From contig JASFXZ010000001.1 in NCBI GenBank assembly GCA_032209605.1, positions 25,548,619 through 25,612,618 on the forward strand: a DNA stretch of 64,000 nucleotides, given 5' to 3'. Positions 1-12,017 of this stretch are shown here, one piece after another. A program made the position numbers and the translations under genes. The first letter of the stretch is position 1. Every line of letters starts with the position of its first letter. The stretch comes from Mactromeris polynyma (taxonomy: Eukaryota > Mollusca > Bivalvia > Venerida > Mactridae). The notes under the pieces were generated by a model that made no database searches, was not told where the DNA came from, and was given only the letters and a program-made list of their open reading frames with translations.

Positions 1-600
1 AACTGAGCCTTTTGCGACAACTCTAAGTTTGAATTGTACACATAAGCTGAATTATAGTTTACAAATTCACCATCGTAAGACGGCACAAAAATTTCGTCAA
101 TTTTGTCCGGAGATTACTTCGTAAAAGTCTTCTGGTGATGTTTTTCGCCAGCATTCAACTGTTTCATCAACTGAACTCAGTTGGCAACCAATCTCAGAGA
201 TCACTCTATCAGACAATTCCTCAAATACATCGGATAGAATGTATATAAAGAACATCACTCAGCACTACCAACTTAGTACCATGATCGAGATACATACAAT
301 TAAAGTCCTGCAGAACTTGATCATACACACATGCCGCAAGCCAAGAAATACATTTAATGTTTGTGATGGTATTCCTCGTGTGATTTACAGGTGCTGTCAA
401 TGTTATTGAAATAACAGGCAGTTATACATTATATCAGTCCGCAATGCAGTGGATAGCACATCGTTATTAGTGAATAGCTTATAAAAACACATATTATACA
501 ATGTTTTTAATTAATGACATTCGAGCAAACATTAATTAGTATATGTCGTGTAAGTACAACTGTAGATGACCATCGAAATATATATTGTCATGAAAAAAAA

Positions 601-674
601 CTACCCCCCGATGGTCTCGAACTCGGATCAAAATCTAAAAAGCTAAAGTTAGCACCATCTGAGCTACTGCGGCT
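601..674 (-). repeat. tRNA-derived SINE-like relic
   Basis: The minus strand carries a box A-like sequence (TAGCTCAGATGGT) and a box B-like sequence (GAGTTCGAGACC) at tRNA-like spacing. The acceptor-stem ends do not pair (GCCGCAG against a G-rich end) and no clean anticodon arm is visible, so a tRNA-derived SINE or tRNA pseudogene is more likely than a working tRNA gene. Confidence 0.45.
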
Positions 675-916
675 GAACATTAAATGAAATAAATATCACA
701 ACAAATAGTTTTGCTTGTTATTTTCTTTGACCTATTTTGATTAATAAAGGTGGCCAAAGCATGTAAATATTGTATGACGTCACTCTAAACTTATCTATGT
801 ATACCTTATACCATATTTAGCAAGATGGTGATAAAATGGACACTTGTCCAACAAGGGAGACTACTAAGAATTCTATGATGAAAATTATAATGGAACCAAC
901 TGCATGCCCTTATGAA

Positions 917-1195
917 AACAGAAAGTTTGCAGCAAATTTGCTGCAACTTTGCAGCAAATTAGCCGCAAACTTTTTTAGTCACAGTATAAGGTTTGCAAGA
1001 AGTTCGCAGGACTTCGCGGCTAGCGGTGAAGTTACTGCGACTTTGCTGCAAATTCGCAGAAAGTTTGCGGCTAGCCGCAACTTTGCAAGAAGTTTGCGAC
1101 AAACTTGAATAAAATAATTTGTGTTGCTAGAAGTTCGCAAGAATCTTTAATGCAAAAAATCATGTTGCAAGAAGTTTGCGGGAAACATTGGCATT
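917..1195. repeat. Degenerate TTTGC/GCAAG-rich repeat tract
   Basis: Short related motifs such as AAGTTTGC, TTTGCTGCAA, GCAAGAAGTTTGCG and GCGGCTAGCCGC recur on both strands over about 280 bp. Many are near-palindromic. The tract has higher GC than its AT-rich surroundings. There is no fixed period, and I assign no function. Confidence 0.5.
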
Positions 1196-2017
1196 TCGAC
1201 TAATTTTTTATATGCGCAAATATAGTACTGTTTAATATTACATCTTTGTAACAATAACATAAACACTAGTTTTTATTATTGTGGAAATAATATATATGTT
1301 ATCATCGGTGCAATGTTGGTCGCAGTTAAATCAAAACGAAACTTGCTCATGGGTTCGACGTCAGCCCAATATCTGCTCTTCCATTATTTGTTTGACATTT
1401 TTTCTTTTGTTAGTTTGACACTTTGTAGCAATGTTATTTGAATGCCAAACTAATCCATTTGCCAGATCTAATTGCAATGTAATGGAAAAATATTGATACA
1501 CGTTTTTTAACATCTAAGCACGTATATATTTTTAACGCATCCGCACTGTAAACGTGCTTAATGCGTATCCGTGAAATAAACGCACCAAGCAAGCGTCATG
1601 CAAGCGTCTGCCAGGAACAAGCGCGCCAAGGGCAAGGAAAGTCGCTTTTAGCAAGAATTTGAAGGTAATATTTTAATATATGTTTCCTTATCACGATTTA
1701 TGCTAGTTTGCATTATTTTCTTTCCTATTCATGTAATTTTTAGTTGTATATATGACTTGGTGTGAATTTCGTTGTAAAATTGGTGGGTGGGGAGTGGTGA
1801 ATATTTAAAATTGCTAAATTGCCTTTAGATGCTTAAAGGCATAGTTTAATCTTCCTATTAGGTTTCTTCTACAAAATTACCATCCATAATAAATCCAAAT
1901 TCATCATTATTGATGTTGTTTCACTGTTCTGGATGGCACTAAAGTCTAAATACCGTTGGAAACCGAAAATGTCCGATTACTATGCTAGTTTTGGGCGCAC
2001 ATTTGTCGTAAAAGATA

Positions 2018-2138
2018 TTGGCAGGACTAAAAATTTTGCTGGCAGGACTAAACATTTGCTACAACAACAACTACCAATTAAAATTAGGGATGTCATCACG
2101 TGACTATAGTTTACCAGTAGTCGGATATAGTTTATAAC
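2018..2138 (+). promoter_or_regulatory. Putative gene 1 promoter with repeat-core motifs and E-box
   Basis: This is the short stretch before the gene 1 start codon. It holds two copies of the core (T)TGGCAGGACT, at 2018–2028 and 2040–2049, in the orientation opposite to the array at 3413–7813. A palindromic E-box-like TCACGTGA lies at about 2096–2103, roughly 40 bp before the ATG. No clear TATA box is placed. The promoter role is inferred only from position and the E-box. Confidence 0.35.
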
Positions 2139-5100
2139 ATGGAGGAGTTTCCCACCTTAGAATTGGCATTGGACCGTATTTCCAAATTAGAAGATGATAG
2201 TCAAAAAAGATACGTGACAGATCATACGACGAAGGGTTTTGGAAGCCATAGTAGGTTTTTTTTAAATTCTGAAAACCTGATATTGATCTTTTAGTTGGCA
2301 ATTAAGCATGTTCTTTTTCAGTTTTTTACCCGGTGTCAGTTGGCAATTTAGTCTTTTATAACCATTAGAACCAGTATTTTACTAGTTCTCGATCTTTGTT
2401 CTGTATAAGTAGATTACTATATGATGCTACATTTTATGGAATGTGATACACTAATGACCATGCCAAGTAGTGACTATGCCCAGTAGTCAGGTAGTGATTA
2501 GATTTTGACCGAGTAGTGACCACATTCTGACCCAGTATTGACCACGCTAGAAAAACTTAAGTTATTTTTTTTAATGGGTTTGGGGACCTGTACAAAATCG
2601 GAATATTAAGCTCAGTTGATCCATCATTTGACGTTCACTTATGTAGTCCTAGGTAAGTATCAGGCCCAGTTAAACAGTGGGCAAGGGGGGCACAAATGTC
2701 CTCTTCCTCTCCCTATAGTAGTAATGCCTTTAAATATATCTTTTTCAGAATTTGTATCAGTTTTTCCAACCCAAAAATGGTTGGTATTACTATTAGACAG
2801 AGAAGTGCATTGCTGTACATAGGCCAATTTTAAGAACCACTGAGTCTAGGAGAAAGCTGCAGTACTGTATCACAAAAACTATTACTATGATATCTGCACC
2901 TGTCCTTCAACTGTATCTCATTATATGACACTTTACATAGTTTTAATTTTTTATCCTTGGAGACACGGTGCGCCACCACCTTGCTACTTTGAGTTAAATA
3001 CGTTCTAAGAAGAACCCAACTCAGTAACGGAAGAAGAAGAAGAACTTGTGATACTGACCCAGAGTGTTACACATTTTTAGAATCTAAGTAAATTTATGTT
3101 ATGTAATTGTTCAGCTGAATATTTTTTATTATTTTAAGCATGTATGACATCTGGAAAATCGTTCCATATTTTATGGAACGACATGATACCATACATATCA
3201 ATGGGATTAAAAGTAATGTACTGCCATTTAGGCAAGGACTACCATTGGAGAAGAAGACTGAAAAAGGTATACATTTTTAAAAACTGAAGTTCTTCCCAGT
3301 TACTTTTAAATTGGTCTAAACCATATTTATAAGGAACGTGCAACCTTTAGATACTGCTTTTCCCTTCTTACCAAAGTTCATCCGAGTAGGTTAACCTGCA
3401 TATTGCAAGGCCTTATTATATGCTGTATAATATTATTATTAGTATAATGGTAGAGGTACCCAGACTTCCTGCCAATAACCATGATATATGCTGTATAGTA
3501 AAGTATAATGGTGGAGGTACCCAAAGGTCCTGCCAATAACCATAATATATGCTGTATGGTAAATTATAATGGTGGAGGTACCCTGAGGTCCTGCCAATAA
3601 CCATAATATATGCTGTATGGTAAATTATAATGATGGAGGTACCCTGAGGTCCTGCCAATAACCATAATATGTGCTGTATGGTAAATTATAATGGTGGAGG
3701 TACCCTGAGGTCCTGCCAATAACCATAATATGTGCTGTATAGTAAAGTATAATGGTGGAGGTACCCAAAGGTCCTGCCAATAACCATAATATATGCTGTA
3801 TGGTAAATTATAATGGTGGAGGTACCCTGAGGTCCTGCCAATAACCATAATATGTGCTGTATGGTAAATTATAATGGTGGAGGTACCCTGAGGTCCTGCC
3901 AATAACCATAATATGTGCTGTATAGTAAAGTATAATGGTAGAGGTACCCAAAGGTCCTGCCAATAACCATGATATATGCTGTATAGTATAGTATAATGAT
4001 GAAGGTACCCAGAGGTCCTGCCAATAACCATGATTTGTGCTGTATGGTATAGTATAATGATGGAGGTACCCAGAGGTCCTGCCAATAACCGTGATATATG
4101 CTGTATAGTATAGTATAATGGTGGAGGTACCCAGAGGTCCTGCCAATAACCATAATATATGCTGTATAGTATAGTATAATGGTGGAGGTACCCAGAGGTC
4201 CTGCCAATAACCATGATATATGCTGTATAGTAAAGTATAATGGTGGGGGTACCCAGATGTCCTGCCAATAACCATAATATGTGCTGTATAGCATAGTATA
4301 ATGGTAGAGGTACCCAGAGGTCCTGCCAATAACCATGATATATGCTGTAAAGTATAATATAATGGTGGAGGTACCCAGAGGTCCTGCCAATAACCATGAT
4401 ATGTGCTGTATAGCAAAGTATAATGGTGGAGGTACCCAGAGGTCCTGCCAATAACCATGCTATATGCTGTATAGTATAGTATAATGATGAAGGTACCCAG
4501 AGGTCCTGCCAATAACCATAATATGTGCTGTATAGTATAGTATAATGGTGGAGGTACCCTGAGGTCCTGCCAATAACCATGATATATGCTGTATGTTACA
4601 GTATAATGGTGATGGTACCCTTAGGTCCTGCCAATAACCATGATATATGCCGTATAGTATAGTATAATGATGAAGGTACCCAGAGGTCCTGCCAATAACC
4701 ATGATATGTACTGTATAGTAAAGTAGAATGGTGAAGGTACCCAGAGGTCCTGCCAATAACCATGATATGTGCTGTATGGTAAATTATAATGGTGGAGGTA
4801 CCCTGAGGTCCCGCCAATAACCATAATATGTGCTGTATAGTAAAGTATAATGGTAGAGGTACCCAAAGGTCCTGCCAATAACCATGAAATATGCTGTATA
4901 GAAAAATATAATGGTGGAGGTACCCTGAGGTCCTGCCAATAACCATAATATGTGCTGTATAGTAAAGTATAATGGTGGAGGTACCCAGAGGTCCTGCCAA
5001 TAACCATAATATATGCTGTATAGTAAAGTATAATGGTGGAGGTACCCAGAGGTCCTGCCAATAACCATGATATATGCTGTATAGTAAAGTATAATGGTGG

Positions 5101-8100
5101 GGGTACCCAGATGTCCTGCCAATAACCATATTATGTGCTGAATAGCATAGTATAATGGTAGAGGTACGCAGAGGTCCTGCCAATAACCATGATATATGCT
5201 GTATAGTATAATATAATGGTAGAGGTACCCAGAGGTCCTGCCAATAACCATGATATGTGCTGTATAGCAAAGTATAATGGTGGAGGTACCCAGAGGTCCT
5301 GCCAATAACCATGATATATGCTGTATAGTATAGTATAATGATGAAGGTACCCAGAGGTCCTGCCAATAACCATAATATGTGCTGTATAGTATAGTATAAT
5401 GGTGGAGGTACCCTGAGGTCCTGCCAATAACCATGATATATGCTGTATGTTACAGTATAATGGTGATGGTACCCTTAGGTCCTGCCAATAACCATGATAT
5501 ATGCCGTATAGTATAGTATAATGATGAAGGTACCCAGAGGTCCTGCCAATAACCATGATATGTACTGTATAGTAAAGTAGAATGGTGGAGGTACCCAGAG
5601 GTCCTGCCAATAACCATAATATATGCTGTATAGTAAAGTATAATGGTGGAGGTACCCAGAGGTCCTGCCAATAACCATGATATATGCTGTATAGTAAAGT
5701 ATAATGGTGGGGGTACCCAGATGTCCTGCCAATAACCATATTATGTGCTGAATAGCATAGTATAATGGTAGAGGTACCCAGAGGTCCTGCCAATAACCAT
5801 GATATGTGCTGTATAGTATAGTTTAATGATGAAGGTACCCAGAGGTCCTGCCAATAACCATGATTTGTGCTGTATGGTATAGTATAATGATGGAGGTACC
5901 CCGAGGTCCTGCCAATAACCGTGATATATGCTGTATAGTATAGTATAATGGTGGAGGTACCCAGAGGTCCTGCCAATAACCATGCTATATGTTGTATAGT
6001 ATGGTATAATGGTGGGGGTACCAATATGTCCTGCCAATAACCATGATATGTGCTGTATAGTGTAGTGTAATGGTGGAGTAACCCAGAGGTCCTGCCAATA
6101 ACCATAATATGTGCTGTATGGTAAATTATAATGGTGAAGGTACCCTGAGGTCCTGCCAATAACCATAATATGTGCTGTATAGTAAAGTATAATGGTAGAG
6201 GTACCCAAAGGTCATGCCAATAACCATGATATGTGCTGTATTGTATAGTATAATGGTGGAGGTACCCAGAGGTCCTGCCAATAACCATGATATGTGCTGT
6301 ATAGTATAGTATAATGATGAAGGTACCCAGAGGTCCTGCCAATAACCATGATTTGTGCTGTATGGTATAGTATAATGATGGAAGTACCCCGAGGTCCTGC
6401 CAATAACCGTGATATATGCTGTATAGTATAGTATAATGGTGGGGGTACCCAGAGGTCCTGCCAATAACCATGATATGTGCTGTATAGTAAAGTATAATGG
6501 TGGAGGTACCCTGAGGTCCTGCCAATAACCATGATATGTGCTGTATAGTATAATATAATGGTAGATGTACCCAGAGGTCCTGCCAATAACCATGATATGT
6601 GCTGTATAGCATAGTATAATGGTAGAGGTACCCAGAGGTCCTGCCAATAACCATAATATGTGCTGTATAGTATAGTATAATGGTAAAGGTACCCAGAAGT
6701 CCTACCAATATCCATGATATATGCTCTATTGTATAGTATAATGATGAAGGTACCCAGAGGTCCTGCCAATAACCATGATATGTGCTGTATAGCAAAGTAT
6801 AATGGTGGAGGTACCCAGAGGTCCTGCCAATAACCATGATTTATGCTGTATAGTATAGTGTAATGGTGGAGGTACCCAGAGGTCCTGCCAATAACCATGA
6901 TATGTGCTGTATAGTATAGTATAATGATGAAGGTACCCAGAGGTCCTGCCAATAACCATGATTTGTGCTGTATGGTATAGTATAATGATGGAAGTACCCC
7001 GAGGTCCTGCCAATAACCGTGATATATGCTGTATAGTATAGTATAATGGTGGGGGTACCCAGAGGTCCTGCCAATAACCATGATATGTGCTGTATAGTAA
7101 AGTATAATGGTGGAGGTACCCTGAGGTCCTGCCAATAACCATGATATGTGCTGTATAGTATAATATAATGGTAGATGTACCCAGAGGTCCTGCCAATAAC
7201 CATGATATGTGCTGTATAGCATAGTATAATGGTAGAGGTACCCAGAGGTCCTGCCAATAACCATAATATGTGCTGTATAGTATAGTATAATGGTAAAGGT
7301 ACCCAGAAGTCCTACCAATATCCATGATATATGCTCTATTGTATAGTATAATGATGAAGGTACCCAGAGGTCCTGCCAATAACCATGATATGTGCTGTAT
7401 AGCAAAGTATAATGGTGGAGGTACCCAGAGGTCCTGCCAATAACCATGATTTATGCTGTATAGTATAGTGTAATGGTGGAGGTACCCAGAGGTCCTGCCA
7501 ATAACCATGATATGTGCTGTATAGTATAGCATAATGGTGAAGGTACCCTGAGGTCCTGCCAATAACCATGATATGTGCTGTATAGTATAGTATAATGGTG
7601 GAGGTACCCAGAGGTCCTGCCAATAACCATGATATGTGCTGTATAGTATAGTATAATGGTGGGGGTACCCAGAGGTCCTGCCAATAACCATGATATGTGC
7701 TGTATAGTAAAGTATAATGGTGGAGGTACCCTGAGGTCCTGCCAATAACCATGATATGTGCTGTATAGTATAGTATAATGATGAAGGTACCCTGAGGTCC
7801 TGCCAATAACCGTATTGAATGCTCTTTGATTCTATAACAGTTTTTCTTATTTGAAAGATTGATTTTTGTGGGGAAAATACCTTAGTGCATCCCTAATATA
7901 AATGTTTCTTGGTGTCATAACCACACATGTTGTAGACAAAAGAAGACCATGAGTATATTATCAAGCAGGAGAGATTTATTGTTCATCCAACGAAAAAAGT
8001 TGAATGCAAGGCCAAGATTGTGGTGAAGGAAGTTCATGTTTTTCCTGATTTTATGGTAAGATGGCATCTGATATGTACAGATAGAGCATAATATATGTAA

Positions 8101-11100
8101 TGTTTACTACAAGACATAAAAATATCTTGTTGCCATTTTATAATTTATTAACTTAGCAAATGAACATGCAACTGTATGGAAATTACTGAAATTAGCTAAT
8201 TAAGTTAGCATGTTAAGACACATCCCCGTCATTAGAAAACTGATGTCCAAGCTCAGAAACCATATGTTTACTTGTTAACAGTCGCTTCAATGGATTGGTA
8301 TTTGGAAATCTGGTGTTTCATTACCACTCTCTTGATATTGTCAATGTTCTTTATACGTTTTGTATCTAATTAAATACATACATCTTGTTTAGGTAGAAGA
8401 TACTGGCAAAAAGGTGCGAGCTAAAAAGGGTCGAGATCTGAGGATGGCCATTTGTGATGGCACTGCAGTGTCTACACAAAGATTTTTTGTCTATATGCCC
8501 AATGATTCAGATCACTGCAATCACCCAAATGATGATGTAAGTTTCTAATAATGTAATCCTTTTCTTTGGTAGATAAACATTATTTCAAGCATTACAAATA
8601 AAATAAATATGGTACATAAGATAAAACTAAGTTTGATTAATCCTGCTTTGCCAGTTTAGTTGAAGTAGTATTTCATTTACTAACTAGTATCATGGATGAT
8701 ATATTGAATGTTCCTTGCCAAATATCTGTTCAAGGAGAACACGAATGGTGTTCAATTTATACTTGAACACTAAAGACATCTTTATGTTTAAACATAACAC
8801 AATACAATTGATCCATCTTTTTAATCAACCATGTAGGGTAAATTATCTTTACAATCATTTTGTAAGGTATATGCAATATGGTAAGAACCCAAACTGATCA
8901 TTTTGTTAAGAAGTATGTAATTAATGACAATAAACCAAATGAATAATTAAAGAAATACTCATGTTTCATTGTAATGCGATATAAGAGTTAATATGCATGT
9001 GTGAAAAATAAATGTTGTTTTATACTTGGGTGTATACTAAGGCTTCTTTGGAACAACTTGATAAAAGAATCATCAAAGAAATTCACAGACGTTATGATGA
9101 AGGTGTGACAGGGACTGCCGAAATGCATCGTTGCATTATTGAATTTTCCAAAACCATTGCCCCTGAAGGCACCTCACCTGAAAGTGCCAGGTTTTATCCT
9201 GACAAGATGATTGTAAAAAACCACATACAGTCAGCAGCAAGAAAGTCAAGGGTGGGGGATGATCCACAAACAAATGCTGACATATACGTAAGTTACATGC
9301 TATTAAAACTAAGCCTACTCTAAGTTGTGCATTTCATTATCATTTGAACCTCTGATGCTAACGTACAAATTAAAGGAACATTGCAATTTATTACATTTAA
9401 GAGAAATTCATAACGCAAGTACAATTTCAATGTTTTTGACCAGCATATGTATCCTCATTCTCATTCACCAGCGTATTTCTTCATCTGAAACATTGTCTTC
9501 GTTATTGTTTTCATTGTATTTATCTTGTTATTCTAGTGTATATAAAATCAGCATGGTCATTTTTAGTCCCCTACCGGTCACCGGTGGGGACTATAGGTTT
9601 ACCCTCCGTCTGTCCGTCCGTCCGTCCGTCCGTCCGTCCGTCACACATTTTTTCGTCCGATTTTAAAATAACTTGGCACAATTGTTCACAACCAAGAGAT
9701 GGTGTGTCATGCGGAAAAAAATTGTCGATATCTCAAAGGTCAAGGTCACACTTGTTTGTCCGGGCCATAACTTTGACATAAATCGTATGATTTTGAAATA
9801 ACCTGGTACAATTGTTCACCACCATGAGGGGGTGTGTCATGCGAAAAAGTTGTGTCGATATCTCAAAGGTCAAGGTCACACTTGGAGTTCAAACGTCAAA
9901 ATGTTCCACAAATGAGTTTGTCCGGACCATAACTTTGTCATCTATTGTACGATTTTGAAATGACCTGGCACAATTGTTCACCACCATAAGGCGGTGTGTC
10001 ATGCGAAAAAGTTGTGTCGATATCTCAAAGGTCAAGGTCATACTTGGAGTTCAAACGTCAAAATGTACCACAAATGAGTTTGTCCGGACCATAACTTTGT
10101 CATCTACTGTACGATTCTGAAATGACCTGGCACAATTGTTCACCACGATAAGGCGGTGTGTCATGCGAAAAATTTGTGTCGATATTTCAAAGGTCAAGGT
10201 CACACTTGGAGTTCAAACGTCAAAATTTACCACAAATGAGTTTGTCCGGACTGTAACTTTGTTATCTATTGTGGGATTATATAATACCTTGGCACAGTTT
10301 GTTCACCACCATAAGACGGTGTGTCATGCGAAAAAAATGTGTCAATATCTCATAGGTCGAGGTCACATGTGACATTTAAACATAAAAAATTACCACAATT
10401 TAGTTTGTCCGGACTGTAACTTTGTCATCTATTGTATGATTTTGAAACGACCTGGCACGATTGTTTACCATTATGAGGCGGTGTGTCATGCAAAAAAATT
10501 GTGACGATATTTCAAAATGTATGCTTGTTATACCCTAGTTAACACCAGGCCACTTGTAAAATTTAAATGCCCCAACGTCACAAATATGAAAAACTACTGT
10601 ATAGTCATGGTGATGATGCCATGAGAAAAAAGCCGGTAGGGGACTATGGCCGTCCTACGGCTAGCGCCTTGTTTTCCTTGTGTCTGTTCACCTATGGATT
10701 ACAGCTATGTTAATGATTTTTTATTATGGTATTTCTTGTATGAGGTGTGTTAGAAATTTGCAATTTGATTACTTGGTGCAATTAATGCAAGGTTTAATAT
10801 TGAATAATTATCTGTAACATCACAACCAATTGAAAGCTTCAAATCTGAGACTGAATATGATGTGCATTTCATTTTTTAGTATATTTATGTAAAATAAGAA
10901 AACATCAACTTGGAAGCTGAGCAATGTGATATTTACTATGGTTATCCAAATAGTCTAAGGAGGACAACTGTCTTTTTTCAAAGGCAGGAAGTATGGGTTC
11001 AAATCCCATTTTGGATTTTCTTAAATTGATTTGTTGCCAAGTTGACATTTTTTTAAGTGCATATCAGTGTCAATATTGTGACCTCTTTTAAGATCACCTG

Positions 11101-12017
11101 AGCTAATGATAGATGTCTGTTCGGCAGCATGATCTGTGTTGTCCATCAACAATTCCTTTACATGACTTCCCCTAAACCATTGGATGGAATTTAACCAAAC
11201 TTCACATGAATGATAATTCTTTCAAATGGTTTTGGTTCATTTCATAATAAGGTCACGAGAGTAAGAATTTATAAAATAGATATTTATAATTTTTAGCTCC
11301 ACTTTTCGGAGAATAAGGGACGCTATTCTACTCATCCCGGTGTCAGCGTAACTTATCTTTGGTCTTATCTTTAAAGCTTTGCGTGCAAGTTACTTTACTG
11401 TAAAATCATTTAATTTCGTTGGGATGAAATTTTGTGGTTTTGATTAAAAAGTCTTTCGTGGGGACATTAATTCGTTGACTTTGCATTTCCCTTTATACAT
11501 TTATAATGATTCATTATTTTGTCTAGGATTTGATTTCGTGGTTGAGATAAACCACGAAAATCACGAAATTAAATCCCCCATGAAAATTAATGATTTTACA
11601 GTATCTCACAAAGTATCCTTGCTAATGCATTGAAACTTAAAACACTTGTTTACCATCATAAGTCAACAGTACCATAACTCTACTTTGGTTGAAGTTATGC
11701 CCTATGGTATCTTAGACTTTTCTTGTTATTTATAATTATTAAGGCCATAGCAATCTACTATCCATGATATTGCATTTATATTTACATCAACTATCTACCA
11801 TTAGTTATATCCCTTGGTAACTGTTTTGTACTTAGCTTTCCGCTGACAAATGGCCACAAATAGTTGAGTGTGCTGTCCAGTGACACTTGTTGTTTAGGTG
11901 CGGAATCTATGTATTACTTGTAATGACTATGGTGTATAAAAATGCTTTCAGTTGAGACAATGGAAGAAGGATCACCCTGAAGACATGGTCCATGTCCAGT
12001 TGAAGGGTAGATCTGAG
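2139..12017 (+). CDS. Gene 1 exons 1–6: N-terminal region (residues 1–271)
   Basis: Exon 1 begins MEEFPTLELALDRISK. Exon 2 contains MYDIWKIVPYFMERHD and LPFRQGLPLEKKTEK. Exon 3 contains HPTKKVECKAKIVVKEV followed by VFPDFM. Exon 4 ends with RFFVYMPNDSDHCNHPN. This combination (a cysteine-containing CKAKI–VKEV–FPDF stretch followed by F-x-VYMP…H) resembles the N-termini of invertebrate proteins annotated as calcium-responsive transcription factor-like, which often precede a MULE domain; the comparison is from memory. Exon 5 (82 codons) is basic and helical in character. Intron 2 holds the large 61-bp array and intron 5 holds a 1.1-kb terminal-repeat element. Confidence 0.72.

Larger units (their letters stand above)
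1..2138. other. Upstream flank of gene 1, no gene seen
   Basis: I find no convincing exon here. The contents are a tRNA-like relic at 601–674, a degenerate TTTGC-rich tract at 917–1195, AT-rich sequence, and the putative promoter just before the gene 1 start codon. The only longer open frame (836–1108) lies in the TTTGC-rich repeat and its peptide just reflects that repetition, so it is not called. Confidence 0.6.

Noticed and set aside
601..674. Possible functional tRNA gene
   Set aside because: A and B boxes are good but the acceptor ends do not pair and no clear anticodon arm is seen; the other tRNA-like sites in the window fail in similar ways.
5131..6837. 568-codon minus-strand open frame and its many overlapping companions in both 61-bp arrays
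   Set aside because: They are produced by a tandem repeat whose unit lacks stops; frames overlap in all phases, with no splice, promoter or domain evidence. Recorded as repeats.
3413..7813. CRISPR-like array
   Set aside because: The units are contiguous tandem repeats with no unique spacers, in a eukaryotic intron.
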